A stretch of 5,561 bases of DNA from Clostridiales bacterium. Its GTDB lineage: Bacteria > Bacillota > Clostridia > Monoglobales > Firm-18. A program made the position numbers and the translations under genes. This document shows, one piece after another, positions 1 through 4,215 of the stretch. Each line of letters begins with the position of its first letter. The first letter of the stretch is position 1. The notes below the pieces were generated by a model. That model had not been told where the DNA came from. It saw nothing but the letters and a program-made list of their open reading frames with translations, and ran no database searches. Where the stretch lies: the NCBI GenBank assembly GCA_031255355.1, contig JAIRSR010000003.1, forward strand, positions 1-5,561. Direction: 5' to 3'.

Positions 1-486
1 CGCCGCCAGCGCGACGGCGGTGGTATCACTGCCGCCCCGCCCAAGGGTGGTGATGTCGTCGTATTTGTTGATCCCTTGGAACCCCGCGACGATGACGATC
101 CGCTTCGCGTCAAGTTCCCGCGTAATCCTTTCGGTATTGATTTTTTGAATCCTTGCCGCGCCGTACTGACTGCCCGTGTTCATTCCCGCCTGCCAGCCGG
201 TGAGTGAAACGGCGGGGAACCCTAACTTCTCAATCGCCATTGCCAACAGCGACATGGAAATCTGCTCCCCGGTGGAAAGCAGCACGTCCATTTCCCGCTT
301 GGACGGCTTGGGATTGAGTTCCGCCGCCCGCGCAAGCAAGTCATCCGTAGTATCCCCTTGCGCCGAAACTACCGCAACGACGCTCCCGCACTGCTGATAA
401 GCGTCGATAATGCGCCCCGCGACGTTCAAAACCCGCCCCGCGTCCGCGACGGAACTTCCGCCGAATTTTTGCACGACTATACCCAA
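1..486 (-). CDS. lysC: Aspartokinase (aspartate kinase), N-terminal part; gene runs off the left edge
   Basis: Aspartokinase phosphorylates L-aspartate with ATP to 4-phospho-aspartate, the first step to lysine, threonine, methionine and diaminopimelate; it acts in the cytoplasm. The 162 visible residues carry the family signatures: KFGGSS (7-12), STGE (71-74), GFQG (135-138) and TTLGRGGSDTTA (146-157), all from the amino-acid kinase fold. The rest of the catalytic domain and the expected C-terminal ACT domains lie outside the window, so its feedback specificity cannot be judged. The start is TTG at 486: GGGAGG lies 7 nt upstream and an in-frame TAA is only six codons upstream. GTG at codon 5 is a less likely alternative because KFGG normally begins about six residues in. 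It is the last visible gene of hom-thrB-lysC, 53 nt after thrB. Family call is secure; the exact start is fairly secure. Confidence 0.96.
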   Translation of the reverse strand, partial: MGIVVQKFGGSSVADAGRVLNVAGRIIDAYQQCGSVVAVVSAQGDTTDDLLARAAELNPKPSKREMDVLLSTGEQISMSLLAMAIEKLGFPAVSLTGWQAGMNTGSQYGAARIQKINTERITRELDAKRIVIVAGFQGINKYDDITTLGRGGSDTTAVALAA

Positions 487-494
487 ATCTATGA

Positions 495-527
495 CCTCCC
501 GTTACTTTTGAATATCTATGTTACGGG
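495..527 (-). promoter_or_regulatory. Possible hairpin overlapping the lysC ribosome binding site
   Basis: In the thrB-lysC gap the minus strand can fold CCCGTAAC (527-520) on GTAACGGG (505-498), seven pairs of eight with one A-A mismatch, around a 14-nt AT-rich loop. The last GGG of the 3' arm is the first half of the lysC Shine-Dalgarno GGGAGG (500-495), so the fold would partly cover it. No U-tract follows, so it is not a terminator. Seen in sequence; any function is inference. Confidence 0.35.
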
Positions 528-539
528 CTTCCCCCGCCT

Positions 540-1442
540 TTACCGCGTGAGGGTCGCCCCGAGGTTATCCGGCTCCAATACCATTAAATTCCATTCGGGC
601 ATTTCACGTGACAGGAACGCCGACATTTCAGTGGAAAACCGCGCCGCCCGTTCCGCGTCTATCAAAGAGAGGATCGCAGGTCCCGCGCCGCTGACACAGC
701 ACCCCCACGCACCGCAACGCGCCGCCTGTTCCGTAATGCCGTCCATACCCTTGATCAAATGGCGGCGGTACTGTTGGTGCAGCCTGTCGTCCAACGCGAT
801 TTTGAGGTTGGCGTAATTCCCGGTAATCACCGAAGCGGTCAAAAGCGCGGCGCGGGAAGCGTTAAACACCGCGTCCTCGTGCGGAACCGCGCTTGGCAGC
901 ACACTTCGCGCCTTTTTGGTGCGCAGTGTGAAATTCGGCACGAATACCGCGAATTTCAAACGGTTCCCATCAATAGGGATTTTTTGGTAATACGCGTTGC
1001 CGCCGTCCAAAGCCGCAACCGTCATACCTCCCGCCAACGCGGGCGTGGTGTTGTCCGGGTGTCCCTCCAGCCGCGCCGCGAAGGAAATCATATCCCCGCG
1101 CGACATTCCCGCGCCGCATAGCGCGTTCGCCGCCATAATGCCGCCGACAATGCTCGCGCTGCTGCTCCCCAACCCGCGCGTTACGGGAATGGCGTTGCGC
1201 TGTGTAATGCGCAGACCCGAAGGCGTATATCCCGCCTCGTCAAACACGGATTTCATCGCGCGGTACACTAAATTTTTAGTGTCACGCGGTAAAAATTCGC
1301 TCGACTCATCAAGGATTTCAATCAGCAAACCGCCGTCCGTCTCCCTTGCCGAAACGGTATTATATAACGCAAGCGCAACGCCTATGCAGTCGAAGCCCGG
1401 CCCTACATTCGCGCTGGTCGCGGGTACTGTTACGGTTATCAT
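540..1442 (-). CDS. thrB: Homoserine kinase (GHMP family)
   Basis: Homoserine kinase transfers the ATP gamma-phosphate to L-homoserine, giving O-phosphohomoserine, the substrate of threonine synthase; cytoplasmic. The 300-residue protein is full length for the family and shows the three GHMP-kinase motifs: N-terminal PATSANVGPGFD (7-18), the glycine/serine-rich ATP-binding loop RGLGSSSAS (89-97), and the C-terminal CCVSGAGPAILSL (248-260). It also has EGHPDN (126-131), typical of ThrB. The end NLGA (293-296) matches the conserved tail of the family. The ATG at 1442 has GGGAG (1453-1449) six nt upstream. It lies 15 nt after hom and 53 nt before lysC on the same strand, so it is almost certainly cotranscribed with both. 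No truncation or missing motif is seen. The alternative GHMP members (mevalonate or shikimate kinases) are excluded by the ThrB-specific motifs and the neighbours. Confidence 0.97.
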   Translation of the reverse strand: MITVTVPATSANVGPGFDCIGVALALYNTVSARETDGGLLIEILDESSEFLPRDTKNLVYRAMKSVFDEAGYTPSGLRITQRNAIPVTRGLGSSSASIVGGIMAANALCGAGMSRGDMISFAARLEGHPDNTTPALAGGMTVAALDGGNAYYQKIPIDGNRLKFAVFVPNFTLRTKKARSVLPSAVPHEDAVFNASRAALLTASVITGNYANLKIALDDRLHQQYRRHLIKGMDGITEQAARCGAWGCCVSGAGPAILSLIDAERAARFSTEMSAFLSREMPEWNLMVLEPDNLGATLTR

Positions 1443-1457
1443 AGCGTTCTCCCGTCC

Positions 1458-2678
1458 CTACTCCATCACCTGTAGTTTCCCTAAAATATTTTCGCCGCCG
1501 ATCAGATGTTCCAACCTGCGCTCCGCCTCGCGGAACGCCTCCTCCGAAAGTTCCGGCGTAAGAAACGCCAACTCCCCCGCGCCGCTCCCGATCACCCGCG
1601 CCTTGCCGAATACCGCTTGTACGCCGTTTTCCGCGCGGCTTACGTCGTCCGCTTTGATGCGCAGGTAAAACCTAACGTTTTCGCCGCTGTCGCGGGTGAG
1701 TTCGCCGCCGTCCTCCCAGAACGGCGCACCCGCAGGGCCGTGCTTGACGATGTCGATACAATCCGCGACTACCGCGCTTGCCGTCGGCAGTTTCCCCGCG
1801 CCCTTGCCGTAAAACATCACATCGCCCGTCGCGCTCCCCCGCACCAAAATAGCGTTGAACACGTCCTCCACGCCGGCAAGCGGGTGTCCCTTGGGCAACA
1901 ACAGCGGGCTGACCCGCGCGTACACCTTGCCGCCGGATTTTTTGCTCCTGCCGATGAGTTTAATCACGTACCCGATTTTTTCAGCATACGCCACGTCTTG
2001 CAGCGTGACCGCCGTAATGCCCTCCGTCGGCACCGCGTCGCTGTCAATTTGCTTGCCGTAGGACAGCGCGGATAAAATCGCGATTTTGCGGCAGGTGTCA
2101 TGCCCCTCCACGTCCGCGGCGGGGTTGCGCTCCGCGTATCCCTTTGCCTGCGCGTCCTCCAGTGCGCCGCCGAAAGACTTTCCGTTTTGAATCATTTGTG
2201 TCAAGATGTAATTGGTCGTGCCGTTTAGAATCCCCATGATTTCCTGAATCTCATTCGCCGCCAAACAGTTATGCAAGGGACGTATAATCGGAATCCCGCC
2301 GCCCACGCTTGCCTCGAACAGGTAACTCACACCGTGTTCCCGCGCGGTTTTAATCAACTCCGCGCCCTTTTTCGCCACCAGTTCCTTGTTAGAGGTGACG
2401 ACGCTTTTCCCCGCCCGAAGCGCACGCGCGGTAAATTCATAGGCGGGCGTTATGCCGCCCATAGTTTCTATGACGATGCTGATTTCCTTGTCCTCTATGA
2501 TCGCTTGGTAATCGTCAGTGATTAAGTCCGCGAAAGGGCTGTCCGGGAACTTTCTGACGTCCAGCACGGCTTTCACCGCGATGTCCTCACCCGCTTTGCT
2601 CTGAAACGACCCTCCGCTTATGACCTCGACAACGCCGGACCCTACCGTGCCGAAGCCTAAAACCGCCGCGTATTTCAT
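1458..2678 (-). CDS. hom: Homoserine dehydrogenase, with a divergent ACT-like C-terminus
   Basis: Homoserine dehydrogenase reduces aspartate semialdehyde to homoserine with NAD(P)H, committing flux to threonine and methionine. The 406 residues show a Rossmann loop GFGTVGSG (8-15), TSNKELVAKKG (95-105), FEASVGGGIPIIRPL (121-135), GILNGTTNYILTQM (149-162) and the catalytic block YAERNPAADVEGHDTCRK (181-198). By comparison with the yeast enzyme, Glu183, Asp194 and Lys198 fit the substrate-binding and proton-transfer residues. GAGKLPTASAVVAD (293-306) closes the NAD site. The tail from about 335 (VRFYLRIKADD) looks like a short ACT domain without its usual Gly-Val-Leu segment. Start: the frame is open upstream to TTG at 2780, but ATG at 2678 has a perfect AGGAGG (2690-2685) six nt away and begins directly at the Rossmann strand. 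The 34 extra Arg-rich residues are leader read-through. First gene of hom-thrB-lysC. Confidence 0.97.
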   Translation of the reverse strand: MKYAAVLGFGTVGSGVVEVISGGSFQSKAGEDIAVKAVLDVRKFPDSPFADLITDDYQAIIEDKEISIVIETMGGITPAYEFTARALRAGKSVVTSNKELVAKKGAELIKTAREHGVSYLFEASVGGGIPIIRPLHNCLAANEIQEIMGILNGTTNYILTQMIQNGKSFGGALEDAQAKGYAERNPAADVEGHDTCRKIAILSALSYGKQIDSDAVPTEGITAVTLQDVAYAEKIGYVIKLIGRSKKSGGKVYARVSPLLLPKGHPLAGVEDVFNAILVRGSATGDVMFYGKGAGKLPTASAVVADCIDIVKHGPAGAPFWEDGGELTRDSGENVRFYLRIKADDVSRAENGVQAVFGKARVIGSGAGELAFLTPELSEEAFREAERRLEHLIGGENILGKLQVME

Positions 2679-2853
2679 AAACAACCTCCTAAACGCCTGT
2701 CCAAGGTCTGTACGCGCGGACCGTCCCGCGCGGCTTTTTCGACGGAAAAGGCGAATTTTCAAATGTAATTCCTCTTGCAATCAAGCGCAATCGCTTATTT
2801 GCGCGGGTTTGCCCAACGGAAAATACCGCCCGACGCGCCCCGCGCGTACACCG
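2679..2853 (-). promoter_or_regulatory. Long hom operon leader with competing inverted repeats
   Basis: About 175 nt separate the predicted transcription start (near 2853) from the hom ATG. The leader starts with TGTACGCGCGG (2850-2840) and near its end has the exact complement CCGCGCGTACA (2719-2709), 120 nt away. The same downstream arm can instead form a local hairpin CGCGCGG/CCGCGCG (arms 2732-2726 and 2719-2713, 6-nt loop). A further hairpin sits at 2802-2777: GCAA, AAGCG, ATTG loop, CGCTT, TTGC. None has a U-tract on the transcribed strand, and I see no T-box GGGTGG motif, lysine riboswitch or SAM riboswitch core. The repeats are seen directly; regulation by alternative pairing is inference. 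Confidence 0.45.
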
Positions 2854-2859
2854 CTTTTT

Positions 2860-2888
2860 ATATTATCACATTTTTCAGTACATTTCAA
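2860..2888 (-). promoter_or_regulatory. Sigma-A type promoter for hom-thrB-lysC
   Basis: On the minus strand TTGAAA (2888-2883) is followed after exactly 17 nt by TAATAT (2865-2860). The -10 is preceded by TGA, an extended -10 (TGn). Expected start of transcription is near 2853. It is the only good promoter between the regulator gene and hom, and it lies downstream of the regulator terminator. Confidence 0.8.
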
Positions 2889-2955
2889 TAGACTTTCTGA
2901 CAAAATTTGTACCCCGCTGTTTTTCCCCGCTTCGCAGATGTTTCACAACGGGCAG

Positions 2956-2990
2956 AAAAAACCCCGCGAATCCACCGTCGGATTGGCGGG
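2956..2990 (-). terminator. Intrinsic terminator after the metalloregulator gene
   Basis: On the minus strand CCCGC, a C-C mismatch, then AATCC pair with GGATT and GCGGG around a 6-nt loop (arms 2990-2980 and 2973-2963), followed by G and six T (2961-2956). It lies 67 nt past the regulator stop and before the hom promoter, so it separates the two transcription units. A weaker GC hairpin followed by CGTTTTT (about 3036-3011) could be an earlier partial terminator. Confidence 0.8.
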
Positions 2991-3056
2991 AACCTCTTGC
3001 TGACGCGGCAAAAACGCCCCGGTTTGCTCACGCGCAGGGGGATTGGTACTTGCGTT

Positions 3057-3428
3057 TTACCGTTTTTCGTCCACGTATTTTTGAATCGCCTCGTACATTT
3101 CCGTACTGATAAAATGCTCGATTTTGCAAGCGTCCGCTTCGGCGGTATCCTCCGCCAACTCCAACGCGCGTGTCAAAAACGCCGTGATGTACTTATGCCG
3201 CGCGTACACTTCCATAGCGATTTTTTCCCCCTTTGGGGTGAGGTGAATAAATTTATTTTCGTCTATCTCGATATACCCCGCGTTTTCCAACGAATGTACG
3301 GCGACGCTGACGCTTGGCTTGGAATAGCCCGACATTTCCGCAACGTCCGTGGCGCGTACCGGGCCTTTTTTGCTGAGCATAAACACAGTTTCTAAATAAT
3401 TTTCCCTTGATTCTATAGGTTCGGGCAT
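3057..3428 (-). CDS. DtxR/MntR-family metal-dependent transcriptional regulator, probably iron-responsive
   Basis: A 123-residue repressor of the DtxR/MntR superfamily, which binds DNA when loaded with Fe(II) or Mn(II). Residues 8-65 form the winged helix-turn-helix, with VRATDVAEMSGYSKPSVSVA (24-43) as the helix-turn-recognition helix and LTPKG (63-67) after the wing. Residues 68-123 form the dimerisation and metal domain with HKYITAFL (79-86) and CKIEHFIS (101-108). No C-terminal SH3 domain, as in MntR. Aligned by eye on MntR the metal ligands are Asn10 (Asp8 in MntR, Met10 in DtxR), Glu13, His79, Cys101 (Glu99 in MntR, Cys102 in DtxR), Glu104 and His105. Start: ATG 3428 has AGGAGG nine nt upstream. 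The ATG three codons earlier directly abuts AGGAGG and is unlikely to be used. Divergent from feoA and with shared palindromes, so likely the local Feo repressor. Confidence 0.93.
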   Translation of the reverse strand: MPEPIESRENYLETVFMLSKKGPVRATDVAEMSGYSKPSVSVAVHSLENAGYIEIDENKFIHLTPKGEKIAMEVYARHKYITAFLTRALELAEDTAEADACKIEHFISTEMYEAIQKYVDEKR

Positions 3429-3448
3429 ATGATTCATCCTCCTACATT

Positions 3449-3461
3449 TTAGACCGACTAC
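3449..3461. promoter_or_regulatory. Operator A: DtxR-type palindrome at the regulator's own start site
   Basis: TTAGACCGACTAC on the plus strand (GTAGTCGGTCTAA on the minus) matches operator C in 11 of 13 positions when read on the minus strand. It lies at about the predicted transcription start of the regulator gene (-10 at 3471-3466), where a bound repressor would block initiation. Similar in core (TTAG...CTAA) to known DtxR/IdeR boxes. Its symmetry is imperfect (4 of 6 arm positions), so it is the weakest of the three. Confidence 0.6.
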
Positions 3462-3465
3462 CATT

Positions 3466-3494
3466 ATTATACTATGTTTCAATGAGAAAATCAA
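3466..3494 (-). promoter_or_regulatory. Promoter of the metalloregulator gene
   Basis: On the minus strand TTGATT (3494-3489), a 17-nt spacer, then a perfect TATAAT (3471-3466). Predicted start near 3459, giving a leader of about 30 nt before the AGGAGG and ATG at 3428. Confidence 0.8.
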
Positions 3495-3545
3495 CACAAA
3501 ATACACCGTCCATAAAAAATTTTACATAAAACTTACGCAAAACTA

Positions 3546-3575
3546 TTGACAAACCCTGTCGATATTTAGTATGAT
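3546..3575 (+). promoter_or_regulatory. Promoter of feoA1-feoA2
   Basis: A consensus TTGACA (3546-3551) with an 18-nt spacer and TATGAT (3570-3575). AT-rich DNA upstream (about 3505-3540) could act as an UP element. Predicted start near 3582, directly before operator B. Confidence 0.8.
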
Positions 3576-3581
3576 AGTATT

Positions 3582-3600
3582 CAGTTAGACTTACTAACAG
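3582..3600. promoter_or_regulatory. Operator B: DtxR-type palindrome at the feoA start site
   Basis: CAGTTAG - ACTTA - CTAACAG is a 19-bp inverted repeat with six of seven arm pairs. Its core TTAGACTTACTAA (3585-3597) shares nine invariant positions with operators A and C. Nineteen bp is the usual length of DtxR/IdeR boxes. It begins at about +1 of the feoA promoter, so binding would repress the iron uptake genes. Confidence 0.7.
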
Positions 3601-3626
3601 ACTGCATAAGAACAGGAGGAGGCGTT

Positions 3627-3839
3627 ATGATGCCGTTGGCTATGCTCGACGCCGGAAAACCCGGCGCCATAAAAAGGGTCGGCGGGAACGCTGAAACGCG
3701 GCAGTTCCTTGAAAATCTCGGCTTTGTGCCGGGAACGCCGATTACGGTAATCACCAAACTCGGCGGCAACGTAATTGTAAATGTTAAGGAATCCCGCGTG
3801 GCAATCAGTGACGAAATGGCAAGACAAATTATGATATGA
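3627..3839 (+). CDS. feoA: FeoA-type protein 1 (SH3-like, ferrous iron transport)
   Basis: A 70-residue FeoA-domain protein. FeoA proteins are small cytoplasmic SH3-like beta-barrels needed for full FeoB activity; their exact role is not settled. Visible family features are a first strand around GAIKRVGG (13-20), the helix ETRQFLENLGF (23-33), the turn VPGTPITVI (34-42), and a last strand segment VNVKESRVAIS (51-61). It lacks the PLGDP motif of typical FeoA, having KLGGNVIV (44-51) instead, which is also usual for the first FeoA in tandem clostridial loci as I know them. Start: ATGATG at 3627 with AGGAGGAGG at 3614-3622; either ATG could be used and the difference is one residue. First gene behind the operator-controlled promoter, 13 nt before the second feoA, so translationally close to it. 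Confidence 0.92.
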   Translation: MMPLAMLDAGKPGAIKRVGGNAETRQFLENLGFVPGTPITVITKLGGNVIVNVKESRVAISDEMARQIMI

Positions 3840-3852
3840 AAGGGGTAAGCAT

Positions 3853-4074
3853 ATGCGAACATTAAAGGAAATTCAGCCCGGACGCACTGTAAAGGTCACG
3901 GGGATTGGCGGCGGGGGCGCGGTGAAACGCCGGATCATGGACATGGGCGTGGTCAAGGGCGTAGAGATTTTCGTCCGCAAGGTCGCGCCGTTGGGCGACC
4001 CTGTGGAAGTTACCGTGCGCGGCTACGAACTCTCTTTGCGGAAAGAGGACGCGCGGCTGATCGAGGTGGAATAA
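3853..4074 (+). CDS. feoA: FeoA-type protein 2 (canonical FeoA)
   Basis: A 73-residue FeoA, the normal size. It shows VKVTGIGGGGAVKRRIMDMG (13-32), the conserved strand-helix part, VVKGVEIFV (33-41), and the hallmark APLGDPVEVTVRGYELSLRK (45-64), with RLIEVE at the end. As an SH3-like partner it is expected to act on the cytoplasmic side of FeoB. Start ATG 3853 has AAAGGGG (3839-3845) with a 7-nt spacer, overlapping the end of feoA1. It is much more typical than feoA1, and the two are not recent duplicates, since they share only the fold pattern. It is cut off from feoB by a strong terminator 23 nt after its stop, which is unusual for genes expected to work together. Confidence 0.95.
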   Translation: MRTLKEIQPGRTVKVTGIGGGGAVKRRIMDMGVVKGVEIFVRKVAPLGDPVEVTVRGYELSLRKEDARLIEVE

Positions 4075-4097
4075 CAACGCTTGTCTTAAAAACATAA

Positions 4098-4125
4098 GCG
4101 AAGACAGTGATGTCTTCGCGTTTTT
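4098..4125 (+). terminator. Strong intrinsic terminator between feoA2 and feoB
   Basis: A perfect 9-bp stem GCGAAGACA / TGTCTTCGC with a GTGA tetraloop (4098-4119) followed by G and five T (4121-4125). It lies just after feoA2. The reverse side also has an A-run (4088-4092), so it could act weakly in the other direction. Confidence 0.85.
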
Positions 4126-4137
4126 CGGGCATGTGAG

Positions 4138-4150
4138 TTAGTCGGACTAA
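4138..4150. promoter_or_regulatory. Operator C: perfect palindrome upstream of feoB
   Basis: TTAGTC G GACTAA is a perfect 13-bp palindrome centred on 4144, the most symmetric member of the operator set and 11 of 13 identical to operator A read on the minus strand. It lies 13 nt after the terminator T-tract and 66 nt before the feoB ATG. I see no convincing -35/-10 pair next to it. Confidence 0.65.
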
Positions 4151-4166
4151 GCACCTGCCCAAAATC

Positions 4167-4193
4167 TTCCGCGCGGCGGGAGTTGAAGCGGAA
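4167..4193 (+). other. Hairpin just upstream of the feoB ribosome binding site
   Basis: TTCCGC (4167-4172) and GCGGAA (4188-4193) are exact complements around a 15-nt loop. The stem ends 7 nt before AGGAGG (4201-4206). The rest of the 141-nt gap (4075-4215) holds the terminator, operator C and this hairpin, with no small gene that I can support. Function unknown. Confidence 0.35.
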
Positions 4194-4215
4194 TCTATAA
4201 AGGAGGAATTAAAAA

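Noticed and set aside
358..1668. Long open frames on the plus strand opposite thrB, hom and lysC (for example 358-816, 759-1121, 997-1668, 1506-2075)
   Set aside because: They are antisense shadows of well-recognised genes in GC-rich DNA, with no ribosome binding sites or recognisable protein features.
2713..2738. GC hairpin followed by GCTTTTTC on the plus strand, as a plus-strand terminator
   Set aside because: No plus-strand gene precedes it; the T-run is short and shifted. It is better explained as part of the hom leader structure on the other strand.
2679..2780. N-terminal extension of hom by 34 codons from a TTG at 2780
   Set aside because: The TTG has no ribosome binding site, the extra residues are Arg-rich and unlike the family, they fall in the predicted leader hairpins, and ATG 2678 has a perfect AGGAGG and starts at the Rossmann strand.
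2795..2851. 18-codon leader ORF (GTG start, minus strand) at the start of the hom transcript, as an attenuator peptide
   Set aside because: It would have to be almost leaderless because no Shine-Dalgarno fits, it has no threonine or internal methionine codons, one lysine only at the end, and no terminator with a U-tract follows. It cannot be excluded but is not supported.
3429..3506. Upstream extension of the regulator gene from ATG 3506
   Set aside because: It would run through the promoter -10 and operator A; AGGAGG is placed for ATG 3428, where family similarity begins.
3581..3862. Minus-strand open frames opposite feoA1
   Set aside because: They overlap the clear FeoA reading frame and its promoter, and show no family features.
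4196..4201. TATAAA as a feoB -10 box
   Set aside because: No -35 hexamer at 16-18 nt (the DNA there is GC-rich), and transcription would start inside or after the feoB ribosome binding site.
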